DNA of 34,345 bases from Dehalococcoidia bacterium (GTDB lineage: Bacteria > Chloroflexota > Dehalococcoidia > SHYD01 > SHYC01). The translations under genes and the position numbers were made by a program. The notes under the pieces are model-generated. The model saw only the letters and a list, made by a program, of their open reading frames with translations. It was not told where the DNA came from and did no database searches. Position 1 is the stretch's first letter; each line of letters opens with the position of its first letter. The stretch is from assembly GCA_009693005.1 (NCBI GenBank), contig SHYC01000003.1:1-34345 (forward strand), written 5' to 3'. Shown piece after piece: positions 1 through 9,255 of the stretch.

Positions 1-474
1 GCCCTTATCATAGAGCAGGTCCTTCCTGAACTGGAGGAAGAGACAAACCAGCTGCTTTCCCGGATGACAGACAACCGCATGACTCTCCGCTTCCAGACCC
101 AGCGCGCGGCCAGATCAAAGAGCGACAACATCATCGAGACTTTAGACATTATTATCGGAGACGAGCTGGGCACAAGAGCTTACGAGATGTTCAGCGGCGG
201 CGAGTCCTTCAGGATCAATTTCGCCCTCAGGGTCGCGATGTCCAAGCTCCTGGCGCGTAGGTCCGGAGCGCCGCTGCCAACTCTAATAATAGACGAGGGA
301 TTTGGGTCGCAGGACGGCCAGGGGAAGCAGCGACTGGTGGAAGCCATAAATGCCATACAACCGGACTTTCAGCGCATCCTGGTCATCACCCACGTAGAAG
401 AACTAAAGGACGCCTTCCCGGTACGAATAGAGGTGTCAAAAGGGCCAGAGGGATCCGCCTACACGATGGTTTGA
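1..474 (+). CDS. sbcC: SbcC/Rad50-type exonuclease ATPase subunit, C-terminal part (5' truncated by window)
   Basis: Frame is open from base 1; FSGGESFRINFALRVAMSKLL (ABC signature) and TLIIDEGFGSQD (Walker B/D-loop) typical of SbcC/Rad50 C-termini. Confidence 0.9.
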   Translation, partial: ALIIEQVLPELEEETNQLLSRMTDNRMTLRFQTQRAARSKSDNIIETLDIIIGDELGTRAYEMFSGGESFRINFALRVAMSKLLARRSGAPLPTLIIDEGFGSQDGQGKQRLVEAINAIQPDFQRILVITHVEELKDAFPVRIEVSKGPEGSAYTMV

Positions 475-672
475 GCAGCGGTCGGGTTGTTCCGACCGAC
501 TGGTGGCTTCAGAGAAGGTAGGAGAGAGGGCTTAAAGCCTTTTCATCACGCCTGTTACCTCTTGGACCAGAGGATCAAAGGGTTTCAATTTATACTTAAA
601 ACTGTAAGTAGAATTGGACCAGGAACACTGATTGATTTTGTCTTGGGAGGCCACTGGACGGTTGGATAAACG

Positions 673-912
673 ATGAAGGCGGTAGCGGTAAAGGTTAACT
701 TTACGATCCCGGAGCAAGTGATTGAGGCATTAAAGGAACGGGTCCACGAGCAGGGGCGCAGCGCGGTTGTAGCTGAGGCCATCAGCGAATAACTAAAGCA
801 GCTTGAGCGGGAGCAACTCGTGAGAGACCTTGCTCAGGGTTGCGCGGAGAGACGAGAGGAGGACTCGGAAACTGATACTGAGTGGGAAGGTCCCCCGCTG
901 GAGGGCTGGTAA
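673..912 (+). pseudogene. Ribbon-helix-helix-type antitoxin with in-frame TAA
   Basis: ATG 673: MKAVAVKVNFTIPEQVIEALKERVHEQGRSAVVAEAISE*LKQLEREQLVRDLAQGCAERREEDSETDTEWEGPPLEGW*; TAA at 790-792, same frame continues to TAA 910-912. Confidence 0.7.
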
Positions 913-1045
913 TGACGAAAGCTTCGAGGACACAATGGTGACTCGGAGAAGAGATAGAGGAGCGAATCCATCAAAATATCGGAGATACGGTGAAATATAC
1001 GGGGTTGACCTGGAACCGGTTATTCCCTTGAAAATAGACGCCAAC
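912..1045 (+). pseudogene. Degenerate MazF-like toxin remnant
   Basis: ATG at 912 overlaps the antitoxin stop but hits a stop after 9 codons; another frame reads KYRRYGEIYGVDLEPVI, resembling MazF N-terminus RRGEIYWVDLxP; homology ends at a dispersed repeat. Confidence 0.5.
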
Positions 1046-1049
1046 TTGC

Positions 1050-1155
1050 CGTTGCCTCAGGTTCTCGAAACGTGTCCTGAGCCTCGTCGAAGGGGCACCC
1101 GCCCGTCCTAGTTCGAGAGCCTCAAGGACCGGGCTATGCCCGTTTATTCTCATCC
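1050..1155. repeat. Dispersed palindromic repeat, copy A
   Basis: cgttgcctcaggttctcgaa...tcctagttcgagagcctcaaggaccgggct...tctcatcc matches copy B at 11371-11450, with an extra cctgagcctcgtcgaagggg segment. Confidence 0.75.
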
Positions 1156-1309
1156 TTCGGTGTGGAGACGCAAGCCCCCATGCGGGATTGGTTCGGAGAT
1201 AGGAATGGCTTGACCTACATATGGGAGTACATGTGGTAACAAATGCCTACAAAATAATTGAAGAGACTCTTCCTTTGATCGAGTAAGATAGCAAGAATAT
1301 TGGGGATTT

Positions 1310-2062
1310 TTATGCCTTGATCTTCTTCGTAATCTCCCCTCCGGCAACTTCCTTCCCCTCATCAGGCGCAACCCCATTCGTACCAGCACCATTAACGCTT
1401 TCCGGCTGCACTTGCCCATTATTCTGTTGTCGATTACGCTTGCTAATAGGTGAGATAAAGAAGTAGTAGACTCCTATTACAACCGCAACAATCATGACTA
1501 TGATGGCGCCACCTAACTGGGAAACTCTATGGACAGTCTCCTCAATCAAGCCAAACTGTAAGCCTGCAAAGTAGCCGAGTAGCAGAAATGGTACTGCCCA
1601 CATCACAGTCCCAATAGTGGTATACAGTACAAACGAGTGGTAGTTCACCTCGAAAATCCCGGCTGCGAACGATATTACCGGCCTGAGTCCGGGGACCATC
1701 CGACCAAGTATGATCGCAAGTCCGCTGTGCCTCTGGAACCATCGCTCCAAAGTCCCCACCCTGGATGGACTGAGCCTGATGTACTTTCCGTATTTGAGAA
1801 CGACAGCGTGACCGCCATTCTTCCCCACAAAGTAGAGAAACGACGCCCCGCCCAGGCTGCCTAACTCAACGGCCACCATCGCGAGAGCTGGGTTAACGAG
1901 CCCGTTGAAGACATGATAGCCGGTAATTATCAGGATTATGTCGCCCGAGACAGGCAGGGGCAGCCCGGCTTCTTCAAGGAACACAAGCAGCAACACCGCC
2001 GCGAAGTTGTAAGTGCCAAGCAGGTTTATGATTGTACCGGGGACATCCTTCAAGAACTCCAT
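1310..2062 (-). CDS. DedA/SNARE-associated family membrane protein
   Basis: VFLEEAGLPLPVSGDIILIITGYHVF and GRMVPGLRPVISFAAGIFEVNYHSFVLYTTIGTVMWA motifs; multiple TM segments. Confidence 0.92.
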   Translation of the reverse strand: MEFLKDVPGTIINLLGTYNFAAVLLLVFLEEAGLPLPVSGDIILIITGYHVFNGLVNPALAMVAVELGSLGGASFLYFVGKNGGHAVVLKYGKYIRLSPSRVGTLERWFQRHSGLAIILGRMVPGLRPVISFAAGIFEVNYHSFVLYTTIGTVMWAVPFLLLGYFAGLQFGLIEETVHRVSQLGGAIIVMIVAVVIGVYYFFISPISKRNRQQNNGQVQPESVNGAGTNGVAPDEGKEVAGGEITKKIKA

Positions 2063-2225
2063 AGGTATGGCCGCGCGCTCTCAGACGCTCCCTTCAGTGC
2101 TATCTTGATAAGAGAATACCTGTAATGAGCAAGTCGATCTAACAGGCTGGTTTTACCTCGTGCTGGCTCATCCTTCCATCTGCTTGAATTTTTAGGCCTA
2201 ATGCTGCGATGTTGTATTTCTTTTC

Positions 2226-2924
2226 TCAATAGGCCAGCGAGTCGACGATATCTTTAAGATCACTGTTTATACACGTGAATATAGGAGTATCCCTTAGGGT
2301 GTAGGAGCTGGACTCGGTATCTCTAAGCTCCATCACCAGGTCGAGGAAATCTGATGGACTGTCGGTCTCAAAGGCGAGCACGAACTCCTGGTCGTCCAGA
2401 CCATAGGAATAAGTGGTGTTGATCTTCACGGAGGGATACTTATGCCCAACCTGGAAATGCACGTTCATTATCCGCTGTCTTTCTTCCTTACTCAGAAGAT
2501 ACCAGGCCCTTGTCTTTACGAATGGGTACACGAAAAGGTACTTGGCCCCAAGTGCGACTATTCGATTCCGTGCCCCTTCCTGCCCCTCGTGCCGGTGAGA
2601 TCCCAGATACATCGACCGACGGGTCATTGCCAGGTAAGAATAGGGGGAGGACAGGTACCTGCCCAGGCCCGTGGACCTCAAGCGGCTTGCCATCTCCTGA
2701 ACAGCCTCCAGTTTGAAACCAGCGGTCCATATCAGGAAGTCGGTATCACCTCGCATACCCTGAAGATTATAAGTCCGTACCATCATATCATTGGCGAATT
2801 CCGCAACTGCTGCCTGAAACTCTTCCTTGTCGCGCTCTTTCTGCTCTTTCGGCAGCAACAGCCAAGGAGAGTCCACTTTATAGAAAGTGAACTTGACGTA
2901 CTGTCTTTGGCCTTCCTCTGACAT
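2226..2924 (-). CDS. Chlorite dismutase / HemQ (coproheme decarboxylase)-family protein
   Basis: YVKFTFYKVD, MRGDTDFLIW, GAKYLFVYPFVKTRAWYLLSKEERQRIMNVHFQVGHKY, YSYGLDDQEFVLAFETD. Confidence 0.85.
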   Translation of the reverse strand: MSEEGQRQYVKFTFYKVDSPWLLLPKEQKERDKEEFQAAVAEFANDMMVRTYNLQGMRGDTDFLIWTAGFKLEAVQEMASRLRSTGLGRYLSSPYSYLAMTRRSMYLGSHRHEGQEGARNRIVALGAKYLFVYPFVKTRAWYLLSKEERQRIMNVHFQVGHKYPSVKINTTYSYGLDDQEFVLAFETDSPSDFLDLVMELRDTESSSYTLRDTPIFTCINSDLKDIVDSLAY

Positions 2925-3103
2925 GTTACCTCCTAATCAAGGAACGAACGACACATCTTAAAATATCACATTCAGAATTTTAGAGTAGTCGCCCGATTTT
3001 AGCAACAAAAGTGACCGCCAGGAGATAAGTGGAATGACAGGCCGTGTCAACTCATACAGGCTTGTGAGCGACTCCTTCCGAATGCTATGATCTCTCCCAG
3101 GAG

Positions 3104-4312
3104 TTGCCCGTGGAACCGCTAAGCCTGTATCTGCATATCCCCTTCTGCACCGTAAAATGCCCTTATTGCGATTTTAACACCTATTCTCGCATTGAAGGAC
3201 TTATTCCCGCATATTTGGATGCCTTCCAGAGGGAGATACGCCGCTGGGGGTCGGAGGTTGGACGCGGCTATCAGGTGCAGACGATATTCTTTGGCGGAGG
3301 TACTCCCAGCTTGCTTACCGAGGAGCAGGTGTGCTCGTTACTGGAGACCTGCCACAAATCGTTTCTCGTGGCAGAGGATACGGAGATTAGCCTGGAGGCC
3401 AATCCGGAGACCGTAACCGAGGACTACATGCGCGGGCTTCTTCAGGCCGGCGTAAACCGCTTGAGCATGGGCGCACAGAGCTTCGACGAGGCTGAGCTAA
3501 AATGGCTGGGCAGGACTCATGGCAGCGAGACCATAATCATGGCCTACGAAGCGGCCAGGGCAGCCGGCTTCGAGAACATAAGCCTGGACCTGATATACGG
3601 ACTCACAGGCCAAAGTGCATCCACCTGGGAACGCACCCTGAGAAGAGCCATCCAGCTCCGACCAGACCACCTCTCACTATATGCCCTGACCATCGAAGAG
3701 GGCACTCCCTTTGGCAGGCAAGCGGCCCGGGGCCAGTTAAAACAGCCTGATCCCGACGCGGCCGCCGATATGTACCTGCTGGCAGCAGAGGCCCTTGAGG
3801 CGGAGGGCTACACTCATTACGAGATATCCAACTGGGAGTTTGGTGGACACGCCTGCCGTCACAACACCACCTACTGGGAGGACCGCCAGTATCTTGGCTT
3901 TGGCCCCGGCGCGCATTCCTACTTCGGCGGCTATAGGTTCTCGGACATCCGGTCGCCTCGCAAATACATCGAACGACTAGACCATTCCACCGGTGCAGAC
4001 CGTGACGCGGAACAAGGCACGCCGGGACTGTCCAACGAAGAGTCCATACGCCGGCTAAGCCCCATAGACATGATGGAGCATATCGACCGCGACATGGAAA
4101 TGTCAGAGACGATGGTGCTGGGCCTCCGCCTCGTGAAGGGAGTATCGAAAGAGCGCTTCAAGACCCGGTTTGGGGCAGCCATCGAGGAGATCTACGGCGA
4201 TGTTATCGAAGAGCTTAAGTCTCTGGCCCTGCTGGAAGAGGCAGAGGGTCACGTCCGGCTGACACCACGGGGCTGGCTCCTCTCCAACGAGGCTTTTGTC
4301 CGCTTTCTGTAG
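3104..4312 (+). CDS. hemW: HemW-like radical SAM protein (oxygen-independent coproporphyrinogen-III oxidase-like)
   Basis: TTG start; LYLHIPFCTVKCPYCDFNTY (CxxxCxxC), TIFFGGGTPSLL, NRLSMGAQSFDEAELKWLGRTH, HYEISNWEFGGHACRHNTTYW. Confidence 0.92.
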   Translation: MPVEPLSLYLHIPFCTVKCPYCDFNTYSRIEGLIPAYLDAFQREIRRWGSEVGRGYQVQTIFFGGGTPSLLTEEQVCSLLETCHKSFLVAEDTEISLEANPETVTEDYMRGLLQAGVNRLSMGAQSFDEAELKWLGRTHGSETIIMAYEAARAAGFENISLDLIYGLTGQSASTWERTLRRAIQLRPDHLSLYALTIEEGTPFGRQAARGQLKQPDPDAAADMYLLAAEALEAEGYTHYEISNWEFGGHACRHNTTYWEDRQYLGFGPGAHSYFGGYRFSDIRSPRKYIERLDHSTGADRDAEQGTPGLSNEESIRRLSPIDMMEHIDRDMEMSETMVLGLRLVKGVSKERFKTRFGAAIEEIYGDVIEELKSLALLEEAEGHVRLTPRGWLLSNEAFVRFL

Positions 4313-4351
4313 TTAGACAGAAAATGCTTCCTCTCTTATTCTTAGCTCTAA

Positions 4352-4564
4352 TTTTTGCCAGCCAGCGAGGATATTATTCAAGAAGCGAGGGCTACGCATA
4401 GGAGCATGGATTTGCCTGAGGACAATGTTATAGATGCCCTGGTCCTGGCAATAACCGCCAAACTCGGGTTTCAAGGACTAGAGACTCTGCCAAACATACC
4501 GTAGCGAGACTCTATAGGTCTACCAATGGAGATAGTGTATTATATGCAAAGATATACGAATTAG
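4352..4564 (+). pseudogene. C-terminal relic of a DUF429-like protein with in-frame TAG
   Basis: FLPASEDIIQEARATHRSMDLPEDNVIDALVLAITAKLGFQGLETLPNIP*RDSIGLPMEIVYYMQRYTN*; TAG at 4502-4504; no intact N-terminal part upstream. Confidence 0.6.
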
Positions 4565-4579
4565 GATGGAAGACGCGGT

Positions 4580-5041
4580 ATGACTTTAAGACAAGGTTAT
4601 CGAGCCGATATAGTAATCCGAAGTTCGAATGGTAGCCCGATCTGCGTGGTCGAAATAAAGAACCTAAAAAATTTATCCCGCGAGGATGCTATGGAACTAC
4701 GAAGTAATATGATAGCAGCTGCTATGCTGACAAACGTTTCTTATTCAATGATACTCTCTCAAGACAAAGGGTTTTTATGGAAGGAATCAAAACAGAAAAA
4801 ACCTAACTCACCACCATTGTTGGAATTCCCGATGGATAATGTGGTTACGCGTTATTTACCTTATATAACCAAACAAAACCGACTAAGAGAAACTGAACTT
4901 GAGTTAATAGTGCTAGGATGGCTTAGCGAACTTGTTATTGCGCCTCCAGCAGCGGAAACTGAGCCCGAGAAATCCCTTGATTCGGTTGGCTTTCGACAAG
5001 CTATAAAACGCGCGAGGATAACAGCCGAGGATGCTGTTTGA
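4580..5041 (+). CDS. Putative PD-(D/E)xK-type nuclease-like protein
   Basis: YRADIVIRSSNGSPICVVEIKNLKNLSREDAMELRSNMIAA...SYSMILSQDKGFLWKE: D-(x)n-ExK arrangement; overlaps next ORF by 4 nt. Confidence 0.55.
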   Translation: MTLRQGYRADIVIRSSNGSPICVVEIKNLKNLSREDAMELRSNMIAAAMLTNVSYSMILSQDKGFLWKESKQKKPNSPPLLEFPMDNVVTRYLPYITKQNRLRETELELIVLGWLSELVIAPPAAETEPEKSLDSVGFRQAIKRARITAEDAV

Positions 5042-5565
5042 TTGTATATGTAGAGTCGAATTTTGTCCTTGAGATCGCTCTTGGACAGGAGCAGGCATTA
5101 TCAGCAGAGGCTATATTATCGATGGCGGAGGATGACAGCATCGATTTGGCCTTCCCTGCTTTTGCGTTGAGTGAGCCATTTTCAACGATTACGTATCACG
5201 GAGCGGAACGGCAGAAATTGCTTAGTTCCTTGAGTCAGGAGTTGGGCCAACTGGAGCGTTCAAGAGCACATCAGGAAGTCGTATCCTTATTGCGGCCTCT
5301 ACCAATAATATTAACTGAAATTCAGAAAATGGAAACAGACCGTCTTGAGTCCACAGTCGGCCAAATGCTCAAGGTTGGTCGGGCAATCAATCTAAGCGAG
5401 ATGAGCTTTCAACAAGCATTATTATATGGGGAAGATTATAGCCTGTCGCCTCAGGACGCGATTATTTATTCTGTAATCCTTGCAGATATTAAAGAGCATC
5501 CCACTCAAGAATTGAAATGCTTTATAAGCCGAGACAAAAAAGGCTTTACCCTGCCAGCTATCTGA
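5038..5565 (+). CDS. PIN-like domain protein
   Basis: N-terminal MIVYVESNFVLEIALGQEQALSAEAILSMAEDDSIDLAFPAFALSEPF and late LSPQDAIIYSVILADI...CFISRDKKGF resemble a PIN-like fold with an acidic N-terminal motif; TTG start. Confidence 0.6.
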   Translation: MIVYVESNFVLEIALGQEQALSAEAILSMAEDDSIDLAFPAFALSEPFSTITYHGAERQKLLSSLSQELGQLERSRAHQEVVSLLRPLPIILTEIQKMETDRLESTVGQMLKVGRAINLSEMSFQQALLYGEDYSLSPQDAIIYSVILADIKEHPTQELKCFISRDKKGFTLPAI

Positions 5566-5688
5566 TCAGAACTGAGGATTCATAACTGCCAATTCCTATA
5601 CTCCTTTGATGATGCCTTATCGTTAGTTCAACACAGAGGAGTCTAAGACCATCTATTATCTATTACACACGAGGCCCAGTTATTACGC

Positions 5689-7551
5689 ATGTACGTAATC
5701 GGCACAGCAGGACACGTGGACCACGGGAAGTCGGCGTTGGTACAAGCGCTAACGGGCATCGATCCGGACCGGCTCCGGGAGGAGAAGGAGCGGGGCATGA
5801 CCATCGACCTGGGGTTTGCCTGGCTCGCTCTGCCCAGCGGCAGGTCTGTCAGCATCGTGGACGTGCCCGGACACGAGCGGTTCATCAAGAACATGCTGGC
5901 GGGTGTGGGCGGCATAGACCTTGCCCTGCTGGTAGTGGCGGCAGATGAGGGCGTGATGCCCCAGACGGTAGAGCACCTCGCCATATTAGACCTCCTTAGA
6001 ATCCAGCAGAGCGTAATAGTGATCACCAAGAAAGACCTGGTGGACGACGAATGGCTGGGACTGATAGCCGACGACGTCAAAGAAACGGTGGAAGGCACTG
6101 TGCTGGAAGACTCGCCCATAGTATCAGTCTCCGCATATACCGGGGAAGGGCTGCCGGAGCTTGCCGCCCTCCTCGACGATCTTCTTGCCAACGCTCCAGC
6201 CAAGAAAGATATCGGCAGACCGCGTCTTCCCGTGGACCGGGTCTTCACCATAGCCGGCTTTGGCACCGTCGTCACCGGCACGCTGATAGACGGCACACTC
6301 ACGGTTGGGCAAGAGGTTGAATTACTGCCTTCTCGCATCAAGACAAGGATCAGGGGCCTACAGACCCACCGGCAGAAAGAAGAGATAGCTCTTCCCGGCA
6401 CCAGAGTGGCCGCGAACCTGACAAACGTATCTACTGATGACATATCTCGAGGCGATATCGTCACCTATCCCGGATGGCTCAGGCCCACGCAGCACATGGA
6501 TGTCAGGCTGAGGTTGCTGGAAGACGCTCCCTATCCCCTGCGCCACAACGCCGGAGTCACCTTTCACACCGGCTCCGCGGAGGCTGACGCCAGAATACGG
6601 CTGCTGGAGCAGGTAGAGGTGCTGCCTGGTGAGACCACGCTGGCCCAGCTAAGACTTAGCAGCCTTGTCGCGGTCGCCAAAGGCGACTTGTTTATCATCA
6701 GGTCCACCGAATCGACCCTGGGTGGCGGCGAGATAATAGACCCCTACCCCAAGCGCCACAGGCTCCTGCACGAAGAGACCCTTCAGCAGCTAAAAGCCCT
6801 GGAGAGCGGCTCCCGACAAGAGGTCTTGCTTGGCTTACTGCACAAGGAGGAGCCTTGCAAAGCCTCGGCTTTGAGTAGTCTGTCCGGTACGCCTGAGCAC
6901 GATCTGATGGCAACTCTGAAACTCATGACGGATGACAGCCAGTTGGTGGTACTCACTCCCGGAGAGTTAGATCACAACTCCACACTTATCTCTCATGAGG
7001 GATGGTCAAAGATAGAAGACAAGATCATTACGACCTTGGAGGGCTACCACAAGCAGCACCCCCTGCGGAGCGGCATGCCAAAGAGCGAGCTGCGGAACCG
7101 CCTCCAGCTCAACGGTCAGGCGGCAGTCGAGACCGTGGAGCGCGCCGTAAAGGGAGGGCTTATAGCTGAGGCGGGAAATCTGGTGCGTTTGCCATCCCAC
7201 AAGATCTCCCTCTCTTCGCGTCAGGAGACTCAGGTCAAGGACTTCTTGAGCGCGTTGATGGCCAGCCCCTATAGCCCGCCATCAGATATAACTTTAGACC
7301 CGGAACTGCTTGGTATGCTCACAGAAGAGGGCCAGATAGTTCGTATCTCTGACAACGTGATCTTCGCAAGGGAAGCTTACGGCCAGATGGTAAACAAGAT
7401 CACCGATGAAATAAAAACAAAGGGCAAGATCACCGTCGCCGAGGTGCGGGACATGTTCAGCACCAGCCGGAAATACGCCCTGGCCTTACTTGAACATCTC
7501 GACGACGAGAAGCTAACCCGGAGAGTGGGCGACGATAGGGTCTTGCGGTAA
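5689..7551 (+). CDS. selB: Selenocysteine-specific translation elongation factor SelB
   Basis: MYVIGTAGHVDHGKSALVQALTGIDPDRLREEKERGMTIDLGFAWL, DVPGHERFIKNMLAG, plus C-terminal winged-helix-like region. Confidence 0.93.
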   Translation: MYVIGTAGHVDHGKSALVQALTGIDPDRLREEKERGMTIDLGFAWLALPSGRSVSIVDVPGHERFIKNMLAGVGGIDLALLVVAADEGVMPQTVEHLAILDLLRIQQSVIVITKKDLVDDEWLGLIADDVKETVEGTVLEDSPIVSVSAYTGEGLPELAALLDDLLANAPAKKDIGRPRLPVDRVFTIAGFGTVVTGTLIDGTLTVGQEVELLPSRIKTRIRGLQTHRQKEEIALPGTRVAANLTNVSTDDISRGDIVTYPGWLRPTQHMDVRLRLLEDAPYPLRHNAGVTFHTGSAEADARIRLLEQVEVLPGETTLAQLRLSSLVAVAKGDLFIIRSTESTLGGGEIIDPYPKRHRLLHEETLQQLKALESGSRQEVLLGLLHKEEPCKASALSSLSGTPEHDLMATLKLMTDDSQLVVLTPGELDHNSTLISHEGWSKIEDKIITTLEGYHKQHPLRSGMPKSELRNRLQLNGQAAVETVERAVKGGLIAEAGNLVRLPSHKISLSSRQETQVKDFLSALMASPYSPPSDITLDPELLGMLTEEGQIVRISDNVIFAREAYGQMVNKITDEIKTKGKITVAEVRDMFSTSRKYALALLEHLDDEKLTRRVGDDRVLR

Positions 7552-7674
7552 TAGACAGCTATTACAGACCTATGTTATATTTTGGAAACAGTGTATGCCT
7601 AGTAGAACATGCTGAGCATTACTACCGCCACTTATTGTCACTTAGATTTCACTTGCAAACTGGGGAGGTCAACG

Positions 7675-9186
7675 ATGGCTACTACTTGTCGCGATGAGGT
7701 TCTGGCCGCAGCCAAGGCAATCCTGCGAACTAGTGGAACGCACTTATTTAGTCCCCTGGAAATTGTTGAGTACCTACGAGCGAACGGTACTGATTATGCC
7801 GAGTCTACGATCCGCACCTACATAGTTTCTGTGTGCTGTATTAATGCTCCTCGGCACCATGCTACTAAATTTGCAGATTTTGAGCGGGTAGGCAGAGGTG
7901 TCTACCAGCTCGTTGTACGTGAAGCGCTCCAGACGATGGCTCCGGAGGACAACCCATACCACATGGCGCTGGCCCAGCTCAAGAAGGTAACTGATCACAT
8001 GGGCCTTGATGAGGGCATCGCGCAGATCCTTGCATCCCCTAAACGAGAGCTGACAGTCCACTTTCCGGTGCGCATGGACGACGATAGTATAAGAGTATTT
8101 ACCGGCTACAGAGTACAGCATAACATGGCAAGGGGGCCTGCCAAGGGCGGGATAAGGTACCATCCCGGCGTGAACCTGGATGAAATAAGAGCGTTATCCA
8201 TGTGGATGACTTGGAAATGCGCCTTGATCAACATTCCCTTTGGCGGCGCTAAGGGAGGGGTATGCTTCGATCCCAAAGCCCTGTCCTCAAAAGAGCTTGA
8301 GCGGTTGACCCGAAGGTATGCCTCAGAACTCTCTATACTAATCGGCCCGGAAAAAGATATTCCAGCCCCGGACGTAAACACCGACGATAGGATCATGTCC
8401 TGGTTCATGGACACCTACAGCGTTAATCAGGGTTACTCCGTGCCAGGGGTCGTTACGGGAAAGCCGGTCCATCTTGGAGGCACGGTAGGACGCGCCGAGG
8501 CTACGGGAAGAGGCTGTGCCATAATAGCCAGAGAATGCGCCAGGACTATAAAGCTCCCCTTTGAAGGCGCAACTGTAGTAGTGCAAGGCATGGGCAATGT
8601 CGGAGGAATAGCCGCGAAGACGCTGGCCCAGATGGGGTGTAAGATTATCGCGATGAGCGGCAGTTCCGGGGGAGTTTACTCGAATAAGGGTCTTGATCCG
8701 GACCGGGTGATCGCCTTCAAGAAGGGCCATGATTCCTTTGATGGGTTCCCAGATGCTGAACCCATTACCAACGCCGATCTTCTTGAGCTTCCCTGTGATA
8801 TACTTCTGCCGGCGGCCCTGGAGCGCGAGATAACCTCGCAAAACGCGGGCAGGATTGCTGCCAAGATCCTGGTTGAAGGAGCAAACGGCCCGACCACCCT
8901 GGATGCGGAGAGAGTCTTGCTGGATAAAGGCGTTTTTATCGCGCCGGATATTTTGGCCAATGCCGGCGGGGTGCTGGTCTCCTATTTTGAATGGGTACAG
9001 GACATCCAGGCGTTTTTCTGGGAGGAGGAGGTAATAAACCAGCGGCTCGAGCGCGCGATGGTCCGTACTTTCGCTGATGTTATAGAGACGGCATCCAGAG
9101 AGAAGCTGGACAATAGAAGTGCAGCTCTCCTGATAGCTGTCAAACGTGTCGCCGGTGCTATAGAAGCCAGGGGTATCTATCCATAA
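7675..9186 (+). CDS. Glu/Leu/Phe/Val dehydrogenase with N-terminal ~85-aa DUF7669-like/HTH-like domain
   Basis: ATG 7675 preceded by ggggaggtcaacg RBS (ORF track starts upstream at 7609). N-term MATTCRDEVLAAAKAILRTSG...YAESTIRTYIVSVCCINAPRHHATKFADFERVGRGVYQL; C-term GPAKGGIRYHPGVNLDEIRALSMWMTWKCALINIPFGGAKGGV, GNVGGIAAKTLAQMG, LVEGANGPTT. Confidence 0.88.
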   Translation: MATTCRDEVLAAAKAILRTSGTHLFSPLEIVEYLRANGTDYAESTIRTYIVSVCCINAPRHHATKFADFERVGRGVYQLVVREALQTMAPEDNPYHMALAQLKKVTDHMGLDEGIAQILASPKRELTVHFPVRMDDDSIRVFTGYRVQHNMARGPAKGGIRYHPGVNLDEIRALSMWMTWKCALINIPFGGAKGGVCFDPKALSSKELERLTRRYASELSILIGPEKDIPAPDVNTDDRIMSWFMDTYSVNQGYSVPGVVTGKPVHLGGTVGRAEATGRGCAIIARECARTIKLPFEGATVVVQGMGNVGGIAAKTLAQMGCKIIAMSGSSGGVYSNKGLDPDRVIAFKKGHDSFDGFPDAEPITNADLLELPCDILLPAALEREITSQNAGRIAAKILVEGANGPTTLDAERVLLDKGVFIAPDILANAGGVLVSYFEWVQDIQAFFWEEEVINQRLERAMVRTFADVIETASREKLDNRSAALLIAVKRVAGAIEARGIYP

Positions 9187-9255
9187 GGGGCTAAGGAAGG
9201 CTAAGATCCAGTAGCTTGATAAGCCTCTATGCCATGAGCAGATGCAACTATTTGT

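Noticed and set aside
5643-6464. 273-aa minus-strand ORF opposite selB
   Set aside because: Low-complexity Ser/Arg/Pro-rich shadow ORF antisense to an unambiguous SelB; no recognisable domain.
8338-8841. 167-aa minus-strand ORF within the dehydrogenase gene
   Set aside because: Antisense to strongly conserved catalytic sequence; no domain recognised.
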